Source: Enchytraeus crypticus (lineage: Eukaryota > Annelida > Clitellata > Enchytraeida > Enchytraeidae). Taken from it: a DNA stretch of 64,000 nucleotides. This document shows, in pieces, positions 38,601-53,600 of this stretch. The notes beneath the pieces are model-generated. The model worked only from the letters and a program-made list of their open reading frames with translations, did no database searches and was not told where the DNA came from. The position numbers and the translations under genes are program-made. How positions within the stretch are numbered: position 1 is the first letter of the stretch; the number at the start of each line of letters is the position of its first letter. The DNA lies in assembly GCA_905160935.1 (NCBI GenBank), contig CAJHZI010000265.1:255001-319000 (forward strand), read 5' to 3'.

Positions 38601-41600
38601 ATAGCTTTCGAGTGAGAAAAACTGACGTTAACATTAGCTTTACCAAACAAGAGGTACCCAGGTCTCATAACTCACTCAGTGATCTCATCAGAGCTCTGGG
38701 CCTGCCTCGCCAGCTCCTGGCTGTGAAACATCTTGCTCCTCGGGTCTGACGCGGTGAACGTGAAGTGAACCCTCTCCGTCTCTTCCACAGGATCAAGTCC
38801 GTCCAGCTCGTTGATGAACGGCTCCACGATGGTCGGAGTGGTCGGAGTCACCGGAAGTTTCTCGTCCACCAGGGAATCGCTGCGCAGTTTATCCGTCTCT
38901 CCGTGCGGGATGCTTCGTCTGATCTTGGCGGTGGAACCCTTGCGGGTGGACCCGCCCTCCGGCGTGTGCTGACGGCTGAGCTCGAGGATCTCCTCGGGGG
39001 AGGTGGCGAAGGAGATCCTGCGGGAGTGGGAGAGACGCCTGGGTATGAGGGGCAGGTGATGGTGGTGGTGGTGGGGGTCAGAGCTCGTCTGTCTCAGCAG
39101 AAATAACAAGTTTAATTAGATGAAATAAAATTTTAATTAAAATTTAAGAAAATTTAATTAAAATTTAATTAAATGATATTTATATTAAAAGATTAATAAG
39201 ATTAAATAAGATTTAAAATTTTATAGGATTAATAAAATAAAATAAACTTTTAATTAAAATTTAATAAAATTAAATTATAATTTAATAAAATAAAATAAAA
39301 TAAAATTAAAAAGTTAACAACATTAAATAAGATTAAAGATGTTATAAGACTAATAAGATTAAATAAACTTTTAATTAAAATTTAAGAAAATTTAATTAAA
39401 ATTTACTAAAATAAAATAAAATTTAATTAAAAGATTAATAGGATTAAATAAGATTAAAGATTTGATAAGATTAATAAGATTAAATAAACTTTTAATTAAA
39501 ATTTAGGAAAATTTAATTAAAATTTAATAAAATTTAATAAAATGTAATTAAAAGATTAATAAGATTAAATAAGATTAAAGATTTTATAAGATAAATAAGA
39601 TTAAATAAAGATTAACAAGATTAATAAGAGCATAACCGTTATTTTGCTTTCACTTCAAATTTGTAAAGTACATAACTGCACATAGATGTTACTTTTCAAT
39701 TTTTCATCACTCTCTAGACGTCAAGTCTCTAAATACAGGTTGAGATTATAAACAATCTAGCCTACTTGGATTTGCATAATTGTTTTGCCGATTTTGGGAA
39801 GAATAGCAATAAATAGTTGGACACTAGACACCTGAGTCGTTGAATGTGGTGACAATATATAGTAGTATCTTTACAGCAAACTATGAAGTCACTATTACTA
39901 TAATGGCACTAATATTACATGTAAGAAATAGACATTTTGGAACTCTAAAGCAAATAAGGACAATATTATTAAGCAGCAACGTTCTAACAACAACAACAGC
40001 AACGACATTCGCAGTTAAATAGAAGAAATTTCAGATACGCTATAACAACAACAACAACAATTAGAGTGATACTGTTATCCATGACAACATCGAGCACTAT
40101 TGAAACAAATCTAAGCCGGCGAGCAAAAAGAAGGTCCAAAACGGCGCAAATTCCAGAATCCAAAAATTAGTCCAAACATAAATAAATAAATAAACAAAAA
40201 TCATCATCATCATCATCATCATCTTCCCTTGAATCCCAGTTTAATTAGGGTCGGGATACGAGTAGACTGTCTTAAATCCTCTCTGTCCTACATCATATCA
40301 TCAGTGAATCTCCTAATAAATAAACAAAAAATAAAAATAAATAGTTATATAACTTAGCATAACTTAGCAGCTAGTGCTTTTCTTGCATTCCTAGTTACTT
40401 TAATTAAGATATAATATATTGTAATACGTGCAGCTCACCCTGCGCACTTGAGAGTTCTTCATCTCCTGCAGGAGCTTCGCTCGTCGCTCCATGTCCAGAG
40501 TCTTCTCAACAGTATAGGCCGTTATAGCTCCCTCGTACTGTACAAAAACAACAACAACTAGAGTGCTGACATCGTCCATGACAACATCGAGTCAAAATTG
40601 ACTCAAATTTTTACATGAAGAGCAAAGTACAAAAGGGTCCAAAAACGGTGCAAAAACCAAACTTCAGAAAATTTGTTTTAGAGATAGGGTATAAAGAAAA
40701 GGAATGCTTTGTTCTGGTCGCAACTCATGATCACTAGATAGAACAATACACAGACTACAAACCTTAAAACCTATATTAATAGAACAAATTAGGATAAGTT
40801 AATTATTAAAAAAGATTCTCAAGAGAGATTAATCAAGCAATGGGGTTTGTTCAAAAGATCGGTTACAAGTCTGAGTTGTACCCATTCAGACTGATTAGAA
40901 TGAAGTGATCGGTTTTAAAAAATAAAAAATAAAAAATAGAAATAGTAACAATAGCAATCAACATAGAATAATCAAACAATGGGGATTTAGAGGCTGGTTC
41001 TTTTAACCCATGGCAATGTCAGTGTAGTAATGTATGATACGGTCGAGTTTCGACGTTCAAATAGACATGAAAGAATGCTTGCATTCGTGTGAATTGACTA
41101 ACGAATATACTGTTCTGGTATGCCAGCATACCACCACCAGGGATACATACCATCAAAGTCAGTCAAGATAGAAATTGATAACTTTTAATTAGAGTATAGA
41201 ATAAGCTCAACTCATCCATTCAACCGATACATTATAAGTTTATAATCAGTATATTGGTTTACCTACCATTTCTTCCACGTATACTTCAGCCTTGATACGA
41301 ATCTGATAGAGATATTCTTCCAGATCCTTCTTAATCTGGATACTGTTGTCAGTCATATCTGATTAGTATTGACGGTTAGGGCTTAATTACTATTAGTGCA
41401 TTTATTTATTAAATACTATTAGAGTCACAAAATTTCCTCTCGATGAAATAAACTAGCAGAAAACTGAAAACATATAAAAGTAGTCATTTCAGCGATTGTG
41501 TTACATAATTGTATTCTGTATAGAGCGGCTCTTTGATTGATTGATTAGGTATTAATTCATCAAACAATTCACGGTTGTTTTTACGAATAATCATAACTAG

Positions 41601-44600
41601 AGCGATCATTTTGATACATCAATAAGTGAGTAAACGGTTCATAATTTCTATACGGTATAACATAGGACAGATTTAATAATTTTTGAAGATTACAAACGAC
41701 CACCAGTTTAAATATTTGTTTTTCTCCAAATCTCAACCGACGGAGCGGATAGCATATCGAATAGATGCCTGAATGCAGATCAGTAGGTGCACGTATCAAA
41801 ACTAGACTTTGACATTTTAACCTTTAACAGTTCTACGATATTAGCCTACAGCTTAACAATGCTTTACATCTGAATTAGGAGAGCGGATTAAAAAAGTGCA
41901 ATTATTTATTTTCGTCACGCTTCATACGTCAACAAAATTACTCTTCAAAAAATTATTATAAGTGTCACTCAAAAGTGATTATAAATAAATCTTTAAATAC
42001 AACATTAGTATATAAATATAACATAAAATATAAACATATCATAGTACTATCATTACAGTTACTAATTACTAGAAGAATGACTGATAAATCAATATAGCAT
42101 TTGGAGAATCTGATAACTGATAATTGGATCTTGGACTTTTACTGTTTTGATTTCGCTTCCACTTGTGGTCTCTGTGTACTCAGTCGTCATCGTGTGGTGC
42201 TTTGGCGCCTGTTTGTGTAGAGTCTGCAAGAGACGTCCCTGACATTGCCTTACGGCGAGGAACCAGACGTTAAATTCTTATTGATTATTGATTGATTGTA
42301 TTATTTAACACTACACATCAATAATTGATCTGAGATCTGAAGGATACGAGCGACAGTAAAGATCCGGATGCGACATCCCTTCCAGACCTTGGACTGCTGG
42401 ATGAGGAAGGCGAGCAGGATGAGCATGCCGCCATCGTGGACGATCCACCAGACGTCTATCGTTCCTGTTAACCTGTTCTTTCGATCCGGAAAGTTCTCGA
42501 TGCCACGAGGGACGAGCAGAGCCAAACCCTGGGCGTCCACCGCCCTCACCGTGTCTGAAATAGTGAGGGGTGTAGTAATAATATATAATATATAATAATA
42601 ATGATAATAATGATAATAATAATAATGATAATAATAATATATATAATAATAATAATAATTATAATGATAATAATAGTAGCAGTAGTAGTAGTAGTAGTAG
42701 TAATAATAATAAAATAGTAATAATAATAATAATAATGATAATAATAATATAATATGTTACTAATGTTATTTAACAGTTTGGCTGAGCCGTTGGCTTGTTG
42801 GCCAGTTCGACAGAGAAGGTGCAGGGTTCAAATACAGTGCTCTCCCCGTCACTGACATACTCTTCCTGCAGGAAACTGACGCTAAACTTGGCTTTAGCCT
42901 TTAATAGATAATATTACCCGTGTTGTATCTGGGTTGCTGTAGAATAGATCAACCGTGGACTGCACGTATCGTAAAAGGCGATATAGCACGAAGACCCTAA
43001 CCAACGTCAGAAAAGCTTTCGGTTGTGAACGTCTAGGTTCTATGCAGTAAAATTTCCTAATCCCGACCCTGGTTTAACTTGGATTCGAGGGAAGGCGATG
43101 ATGATGAATTAATAGAAAATACTAAAATACTCGTATATTAAAAATATACATTAATATAATAAAAGAAGACAATTATTTTCTGACAGTTTTGTTCTCTCCA
43201 TCAGCACAGCTACGCAGGTGGCATAAAAATAAATCTGAATATTTTCTATCAATTCTCTCAGCATTTAATTAACAGCTGATCATTTCTGAAGAATTTGTGT
43301 ACAATATTTTGTATTTACAATGCCAGAATATATTTCCGGATAATTTTATATTTTAAGTTGATGTATATTAACAATAAAGTTTAAAGGTACCTTTCCTCAT
43401 TCAAATAAAATAAATGACACTGCATCGAGGGAAAATTTGATTGACATTAATTTTATATTTAACGTTAATTTAATATTTTATATTTTAATTTTATTTTGGG
43501 TTATTTTAAGCAAATATCTTCGCACTTACATTATTGAGATTATATTTCAATATCGTTAACAATGCAATGCACGGATAACTTTTTGCAAAATTCTAGAATT
43601 CACGTTTATACCAAGAAAGATTTTCCAGGATTTCTCGTCTTCAGTTCTGTGCCAAGAGTTTGGCCATCCAATCATAACAGTGTTGTGCCTCATTCCTCCC
43701 AGTCCCACAGTCTGAACTCTGCAAGATATACAGAGATAATAATATAATCATAATAATAATAATAATACAAATAATAGTAATAAAAATAATAATAATAATA
43801 ATATAACAACGGTTTACTTTCAGTATTAACGCTTAGTTTCTTTCATCATAGACATACACACATAGAAACACACACATGCATACACACAATAATAATAATA
43901 ATAATATTAATGTATACAAAATAAACAAATAAAAACTTATATTAATAATTATATTATTATTATTATCAATGTTATTATTAATGAAGTGTGCATCTAGGCT
44001 GCAACTTCTGCAGCCTAGACGCTCACAAATCGAATGCCCTTTCTGACGTTGTTTTGGAAGTTAGTGCTTCAGTAGCCTTTTACGACACGTGCAGTCACCG
44101 GTTGGATGTTTCATACAATTCAAACACAACACGGGGATAAAGAGATATAATATACTGCTACAAAATAAATCTTACAGCATTCTAAGTCCTTCAGTCACAG
44201 TTGGAGTAACCATAACTTTAGCAAATCCTTTCACTTTCTCCAGTTTCATCATTTCTTTTACAATCTGAAATACAAATATAATAATAAATATACTATATAT
44301 TAAATACACGCAACGTCAATACAAATCATTCAACTGTTACAAAAACAAAGGCCTTTCAATCGGTGCCCAATACCATACAACAACACTTCAGTATCTAATG
44401 ATAACATTAACAAGTTCGTCTAAATTATTACACTGCATTATAAACATTGTTGTATAAACCTATTCGTGCTTCAATTAGTTGTATTTCTCTAACTTAGAGA
44501 CAATCTAGCCAAAATCAAATAAATTGTATGCAAAGCAAATTCTGTTAGGCATATTAATCTCATGTCGCTATAAGATTAAGATAATCAATAGTCTTTCACG

Positions 44601-47600
44601 TTTCTCACGATAAATTAATTATTTTCTAGAGAAAATACTTTTTCTTAAAATGAATTTTTTAAATTAAATTTTCTTCTGTAAATTCTATTTTCGTCTAGAA
44701 AATTGATTTTTTTCTTAGGATGAATTTTATTTTTTTCTAGAAAACCAGTAAATGACTAACTGTTTGCATTCTCGAAGCTTCTTCTTTTCTCTCAAGGAGA
44801 TCTCCTTCCAAAACCGTTGCCAATATGGTCAGGCCCCTACCTGTAAACAGCAGAAAATTTTATTCACAATAGAATAACATCCATTAGAAATGTAAACAAA
44901 ATACAGTTATAGGGAAGTACCACGGTTAAGAGATAAAGCTACAACAGCTCTATGTTGAGAAACCTCCATTGCAAATCTTGTTTGGTTTCGTATGCGACTA
45001 GCAAATAAAGGTTTTTGAAAATTACCACAATTTTAATGACTTCGTAGTTCAGAATATTGTAAAAACTGAAAAATTGGAAATGTACAATCTACAGCATTTA
45101 GTTTCAAAACCTAGTATGACGGCACAAAACAGTCCTAAAAGCATGTTTGAGGTGGAGCCAGTCCTAAAAGCATATGAGGGGTGGAGCTAGTCCTAAAAGC
45201 ACGTGAGAGGTGGAGCGAGTCCTACAAGCACGTGAGGGGTGGAGCTAGTCCTACAAGCATGTGAGAGGTGGAGCTAGTCCTACAAGCACGTGAGGGGTGG
45301 AGCTAGTCCTACAAGTACGTGAGGGGTGGAGCTAGTCCTAAAAGCACGTGAGAGGTGGAGCTAGTCCTACAAGCACGTGAGGAGTAGAGCTAGTCCTACA
45401 AGCACGTGAGGGGTGGAGCTAGTCCAAAAGCACATGAGAGGTGAAGCTAGTCCTACAAGCACGTGAGGGGTGGAGCTAGTCCTACAAGCACGTGAGGGGT
45501 GGAGCTAGTCCTAAAAGCACGTGAGGGGTGGAACCAGCAGCACACTCGAACTCTGCACCTTCTCGTCTAAAGTCTGGCATCTACTATCTAATACACAGCC
45601 TAAATTTAATTTAAAATTAAAATGCTTGTTTCGTAGAATATATGCAGACGTCACGCACCGGCCTTCAACTGACTGGCGAGATTAAAGAACCTGATGTGCT
45701 CAACGGGCTGCTCTTGACTCACGTCGAGTTTTGTGAGGACAAGAATTTGTGGCCGCCAGTTCTTTGTATGTTGCTCTTCCTCGAGACTTAGCAGAGTTCT
45801 CTGAGCGGCAGCCATCGTTAAGCCACTAATACCATCACCCCATTCCTTCTCCCCGCTATAAAAAAAATCAATAAATCAATAAGAGTTTAACGTCAAGTTC
45901 CTCATCATAAATCAATGCAGGAACATCTGAAGCAGACAACAGATATAAATAGCTATAGATATTTATAGCAGATAGATATTTATATCTGTGCATCAACATA
46001 TATAAATAGCTGTCGGTAAAGTAATTGTGTCAGCTGATGATGATCTAACCAAAAAGCGAAAGCATAGCTGCTGGTTAAAAAGCAGCTATGCTTAGCAGTT
46101 ATAAGTCTAAGCCACTAATTAGCTAAATAATTACAATAATACAAAGTATTCGTTACAATAGTGCATAACGCAAGAGTTAATCTACTTGATCGTGCGTCAA
46201 GTAATGAAAATTACTCTCTACTGAATTTGCCTTGTAGGACAACCAATCTACTAGTCACTGATTTTTCTCGTTTGAGCGGGCAGCATGACCTTTAATTCTA
46301 TGCCATGCTATTGTTATGAATTAAGAACTGGCTTATTCATATGTCCGTCTGGTGAACCTAAATCCAAGCATCTACATTTATGTCTAACACGTGCATGTCT
46401 CAAGTAAATTATTGATGATGATGATTATAAGAGGAAGAAGTCAATTAAACCTTTTGTACTCGATGAATTTGTAGATGAAGGCGTCAATGATGAGACTGGC
46501 ATATCTATATGTCCTGTGTATCTAAGTCCAAACATCTACATTGATGTCTAACAAGTGCATAAATTAGTAAATAAGGGACGATGACAAGTGTAAAAAGAAG
46601 AAGGCATTCCAACCCTTTGTACTCGATGTACTTGTAGATGAAGGCAGCGATGACGAAGGCAGCGAGAGCATAGTACCAGCCTGCGATGATGCAGAGAGAG
46701 AAGTTGAGTAGGACTCCGAGAACAGAGAGAGTCCAGTGGTAGTACTTGAAGCGAGGTCGCCAGTTCGGTGTCTTCAGAAGGGTTTGTAGAGCGCAAATCA
46801 GGTTCACGAACAAGTAGCACATCAAGAAAAATCTGTTACAGCATGCAGCAATAACAGTACATTATATTCAATAGAGAATAGTAGATAATAGATTTAATAG
46901 AGAATAGTAGATAATAGATTTAATAGAGAATAGTAGATAATAGATTTCATAGAGAATAGTAGATAATAGATTTCATAGAGAACAGCAGATAATAGATTTA
47001 ATAGAGTACAGCAGATAATAGATTCATAGAGAACAGCAGATAATAGATTTCATAGAGAACAGCAGATAATAGATTTCATAGAGAACAGCAGATAATAGAT
47101 TTCATAGAGAACAGCAGATAATTGATTTCATAGAGAACAGCAGATAATAGATTTCATAGAGAACAGCAGATAATTGCTCATTTGCGAAGATAATATAACA
47201 TTTAAGCTAACTTGGATGATTACTGGCAGGGTCAAGTTATAATGCGTCTTTATATTTAATACTTAAACACTTATTCTGTTGAGGTACTTAAGAGTAATTA
47301 GAGGTACTTAAGAGTAATAACATATTCTGAGAGTATTTTTATCCCCTTCAGTTTGAGAAAAAGGGCCTTTAATTAAATAAGAAAATGATAAAAATTACTA
47401 GTGTTAGGTTTTCGTATAGCTGGTCTGAAAAGTTATTGAAAACAACAATTGAGTACATCAAACCTTCTATATTTATTATGCCTTCTTTATTTAATTGTTA
47501 TCTTTTAGTTTTTTTATTCCGCATAGTTAAATACATGTCATACGCATGTGCAGTGAAGTTTTCCTTTCTTATTTTTGGTCTTCCAAAGCGGTCGCCCACA

Positions 47601-50600
47601 AAGTACTAACCGAGCACAACGTGACTTTACTTCGTTCAATTGACGCTCAGCTTAACCGAGTGCGCTAAATCCCATGCAAAATCCTCTGTTATATTTCATA
47701 TATGAACTGGAACTAAACTTCTATCCTCGGATAGTCGAGGAGCTTTTAGAACCACAGTTAGTTTACTTAATTGTATTAATTAAAACGTATATTTAGTTAA
47801 TTTATTTTATAAATTGTTGTTTATGCTAACACATCAATAACAGGAGCGACGAGATCAATGTTGGCGATAAGAACGCCGATCTCTGCGATGAAGAAGGAGA
47901 GAATTAGCGCTCGCTGGGGCTCCCCGTTACAGTTTGTATCCTTGAATATCCTCAGGAACGGTATAATGTCGTCCCTTGCTATAGCCTGCAGCAATCTCGG
48001 TGCACCTATGCATAGTTATTAAAAAAAACTTAGCATATATCTTACAAAAAGGATTTAAAAACATTTATGCAATGGCTTAGAAATAGCTTAGTATCATCAT
48101 CATCTTCCCTTAAATCCCAGTTTAACCAGGGTTGGGATAAAAATTAAAAAAATTAAAAAAAGAATATATAAATAAAAATAGCTTAGTATATGCAAAAGCT
48201 AAAGAACAGCGTATACAAAGCCCAAGTATAGCTTATGCAAAGCTTATGAATGGTGTACACGAAGCTCAAGAGTAACTTCAGAGAAGAATGGCTTACACAA
48301 TCATGCATAAAAATCTATACAATTCTACATAGAGAAGAGCTTATACAAAGCTTAAGAGTAGTTTGAATAAAGCAATTTAAGGTTCCATATATAGATACTA
48401 TACAAGGCGTCTGAGCACAGTAGCATATGCAAGGCCTGAACATAGCCAAGTACATCATATATACAGAGCGTGTACACACTCTATACATGGTTTAAATCAA
48501 GTATAAACGAAACTTATGCAAAGACACATTCTGCCTGCAATTACTTTATGTACATCATATAAAGAAATTTCTTTAAAAACAATGTCATTAAAATATGACT
48601 CATTCCAGATAAGAGAATGATTTATCAAACCTTATAAAATATGATGCAACAATTACACAGCTGACATATGAGAATGTTCTTGTAAGCACTTAGATCAAAA
48701 CCAACGTCAGAAGAGGCATTCGGCTGGTGAGCGCCTAGGCTCCAGAAATTGCTTCACAATTTAGTAAAACCAATGAAGAGACTACTGGCAATTTGGTATG
48801 GGACAGAGGGGAGTGGAGAAGGTCTATTCGTACCTCGATCCTAGTTAACTGGAATTGAAGTGAAGAAGATAGTGATGATGTTCTTGTTAGGATGAATACA
48901 AACTTGTAAGGCACTGAAGAGCAGCACCAAATGATGAGGTGAAGGCCCCGATCAGCACAACCCATGGGTTGGGCCAACAGAGCAAAGCCGCCACCAACTG
49001 ACCACCTAGACTGCCTCCAAATCTACGCCAATATTGAAATCTCAAATTATATTTTTATTAATTTAATTAATTATTAATTGAATTCTGGCGTAATAGAATG
49101 GACACACACACACACAAGAGCACATACACACCAACACAAAGAGAGCTGAAGAAAACAAAAATAAAAAAGTCAACTCAGCAACAGATCAGCAACGGTTAGA
49201 AATTAATATAGATGTAGGACATATAATGAACTACTTACTTCTTCATCATCAAGGTTTATATACTTGCTGTATTCTCTATCTATAGTTCCTTAGACTTTTG
49301 AATATGTTTGTCATGACATTTCTAATTGAGAACTGGATCATCACACAGTCTAGTCTGACTGCTGCTTTGGTTGATCTATCAGCTGAACAACCACGGCGAT
49401 CGTCGGGTTCGACAACTTGAATTAAAGCCCTTCGGGCTTCTGATCTTGACGTTAAGCCCACTAAAAATGCCCCAATTCTCTGAGAAAAAATGTCTTACTT
49501 ATCTCTGAGCACCACTCCCTCCACAGTAGACCCGTAAAGCAACACGAGTAGGAGGTAGATAAATGAGCAAGTGAGCTGAGCAAGAATTGTGCCGACCGGC
49601 AGAGATTTTTGGGGGTCGCGCAGATCCCCGGACATATTAGCCCCCGTCAGTATTCCTACAAAATATTAACAATTAAATAATCAATTAGTAGATAAAATAC
49701 AAAGCTGTGTCCATCTATTGTTTATTGTTTGTCGGGCCGTCACTAACAGTGCCTCTGTAGTAGGGTGATTGATCTAAGATTGAAGGTGGCTTTTGTTTAG
49801 AGCATAAATAGCAGGAAATCTCACAGACTTACAAGTCAAATCTATCCAATTGTGATTATATAATATTCCAAATAATAATTAGATTCAATTAAATTCCACT
49901 GCGTGTTGATGTATTAAAACTACAATGATCTCAGAATTTATGATGCACTAATGAATCATAAAATTACATAATCTGACGCAAATCAGCTCGATTTATCTGT
50001 AACCGGATGGTAGGCCTATATAAAGTAGAAAGAGAAGTTATACATGTATGTTATCTGATCTGGTGTTAGAATTTTATTTCAGTGCCGACGATACTCACAC
50101 GGACAGCACTGTTTCAGATCTCTCTTTTGATACACGTCTCGACAAGTGTGTCAGTATGATTATATAATTACTAGCATTACACATACAGCACATTCACTTA
50201 CAGCACATTCACTTACAGCACATTCACTTACAGCACATTCACTTACAGCACATTCACTTACAGCACAATCACTTACAGACAATCACTTACAGAACAATAC
50301 AATTTACAATAATCCTTAAAACGTCTTTTTTAGGATAAGCTAGTTAAATTTAAGTTAATTGTATTTCATTTGTTAGACCAATAGTGTGGCTCGAAACATT
50401 AAGATGGAACCTGAGAAAATTGTTAGACCAACACCATTGCTCGAAACATTAAGATAGATCCTGTGACAATAGTTAGACCAATAGCATTGCTCGAAACATT
50501 AAGATAGAGCCTGTGACAATAGGTAGACCAATAGCATTGCTCGAAACATTACGATAGAACCTGTGACGGATGGGAAGTAGATGGCGCAGAGATAGACAAA

Positions 50601-53600
50601 GTTAGTCGTCATATCAGACACGATCTCTCTGTGTTTATCACCCTGTACATCAGGCGTTACCTCTCCTTTCTCGAGATAGTATGAGAACGCATTGCCTGCA
50701 CAAAAACACACGGTACGGAGGAAATTTGTAATTAGGAATTTTGTTGATTAATGCACATTACAATTTATTAAGTTTTTATATTTATTAAGTTTTTATTTAA
50801 GTTGGTATTTAGTTTGTATCTGATTTTGGTATAAAGTGAACTGATTTATCTGCATTCTTATTTTGGTCCTTGATTTAAATCATTATCATCATCATCATCA
50901 TCATCAACCCTTGAATCCTAATTTAACAAGTGTCAGGATTAGAAAATTTAATAGCATTTTCCAATTTACTTAAAGTTAATGTTCATGAAAAGTTAAACTT
51001 AAAGTTAATGAAATTATCTTAAAATTAATAAATAAATGAAATTAATTAAATTAACAAAAGTTTACTTAAAGTTAATGAAATTTCATCGACTAGTAAGAGA
51101 TAAGAGTAAGAGTAAGAATAAATAGTAAGAGATCAGAAAGAACATCGATTATTAACAAGTCAGAACTAATTTAAGTCAATGATTCTTTTACTCAGTAATT
51201 CAGTAGAATACCTATAGCAAAATAGATACCACGTTGCTGCATTGACTAAATATTTAGTCAATGCAGTAATATGGTAGTATCTACTTACTAACTAAATTCC
51301 CACAGAGATGCAACAATACACTTCAAATCCAAACGAAATTTGAACCAAACTGAAAAAAGTAAAGTGTTCTACTTATTAAGATAAAACAACGGCTACCAGA
51401 GAGAGAGTAAAGTACTCTCTGAAGCTCATCAGCTCAAGAAAAGTGGAAAATTAAATTCCATAAATCAAACTCGGAGGAGAAAGACTCATAAGAATTTAGA
51501 CAATGAAACCAGTAGGTAGTATTGAATTAAATTATATTGCATCCTATTCAAGGCTAAATTGCACTAACGCTCAATGACCCCACTCGCCATTCCAGGTATT
51601 GCCGGGATGTACCTTGCTTCATTGTTCAAAAAATAACTGTCACACTCCGTCGTGTCATTCTCAGTGGAACAGTATCTGCAATAAAAGACAAATCAGGAAC
51701 TTTACTTATACTAGTAAATGGAATAAAGGATACCCTAATCATCATCACTATATCTTCCCTTGAATCCTAGTTTAATTAGGATCGGGAATAGAAAATAATT
51801 TTGTAGCAATTTAGGAACCCTATAGGCGCTCAAAACTGAATGCCCTTTCTGACTTTGGTTTGGATCTTAGTGCTTGGTCGCCTTTTACGAAACGTGCAGT
51901 CCATGGTTGGTTACGATACAACACTGGAAAGATGATAATCTAATATTTTTATCTAATTAGAATATTCCTTAATCTAATCAAATTTATTTAAATTAAAGCA
52001 AATACTGATCAAGGAAAAGAAGAATAACTAGCTATCAGAAAATCAGGTCTAAAATCAAAACCTCATGATAAAAGTAATTAGTCATTATTTAAGACTCAAA
52101 AATTAAAAGATAAGAGAACAGAGGTAAGTTAAGTCAAGAGCAAGAGCTAACAAGAAGGTAAGAACAGCTTAAGCTACGCTTAAGAAAGAGTAATTTTTAG
52201 AGAGGAGAGGTGGCGAATAACCAGCCACTACGTGAATGGAACACATGTTAGACTGCATAGGAATACAATGAGCTGCAGTATTCAACTTTTACAATCAAAT
52301 TAATTTAATTACACCAACATTAGTGATATTCGTTTAGTAATATCATTGTTTCCTACTAACGTCACCAATGGAAGATTATAACCTAAATAGGTCAGAAATG
52401 GGGTGAATAAGGCATATAATTATGGAAGAGGTCTTGGTAAAGAAGGTAATGCTTTCGTTTCTTTAATCAGTTTGTGATTGGCCAGACTCTGGACAATGTT
52501 TGTGTATGGCATATATTATAAAAGAAATTACAGAAAATGAAATGAGGCAGATTTACTGAAAGAGAACTCTCCACAAACCGGTGGAATATATCTCCGGTAA
52601 AGTTTTTCGTGCACCACTGTTCGATGCTGTAATTTGACGGGTCCCAGTGATGCGGAGTTTTTAAAAGTCTGTCTCCAAGTAGACAAACCCTGAAATAATG
52701 CAGAAAATCACGCAAATCAATTATACCAAAACAGATGATGCATAATTTAAAGTAACATTCCTACTGAAGTCTTATTAACAGATCCGTTTTATTAACGACT
52801 AGGCAGATTCGCGGATTTCCGTAAATTGATTAGAAAAAATAATTAAACAAATTCTAATCTAGTAGGCCTATCAATTCAAATGGAAACACTCAACAAAGTA
52901 ACGCGTTCAATTGAAAACTTGTTTGATGTTTTAAACTTCACCCAAATGGCGGTGTTTCCAAAAATTTCATATAAATAACTACTGTAGCAGTTTTCTAACC
53001 ATTAATTTCAATTTTACTCGAGTAGCATCTTCAATAAATAAATAAAAATAATTAGAAAGCGCTGCTAGAATATCGTTATCATTAAATAAGATTAATCTGA
53101 AAAAAATGTTACCTTTGTAAGGTTTTCATTAGTAAAATTAAATTTATCAATCGCGCTTACACTAGAAAGGTTCATTTCAAAAGTTTTTGCAAAACAATCC
53201 ATACCAGACGTCCTTGGTTTCAGAGTTGGCCATGGCCGCTCCCACGACGATGCTGAGTATGGAAAGAATGACGCAGGCAAGAGAGATCGGCGCAAAGAAG
53301 GCGACGAATTTGACTCCAATGGCGACGATAAGAGTGAGAAAGATCATGAACAGAGTCCCATATACCCGGAAGTTATTCCACGGATCATGATGTATGTCGC
53401 CAAAGTACGCGAGAGACGGGGCCATATAGACCTGCGCGAGTAAATGTGTCAAGTACAGCGTAATCGTAAATAGAATATCTTAATAGCGCAGGGCTAACGT
53501 CATGAAGTTTCACATGACAGATCCTAAGGTGAATTGACCCTCATGGGTTCGAATCCCAGCCGCGCCGATCGGAGAGTAAAATCTCGGACATTCACTGGAC

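Noticed and set aside
46548-46820. Second ORF overlapping KCC exon 14
   Set aside because: Frame-shifted shadow of the TM11-TM12 exon.
50182-50570. CRISPR-like spacing of short repeats
   Set aside because: The units are contiguous minisatellites with no spacers, in an animal intron.
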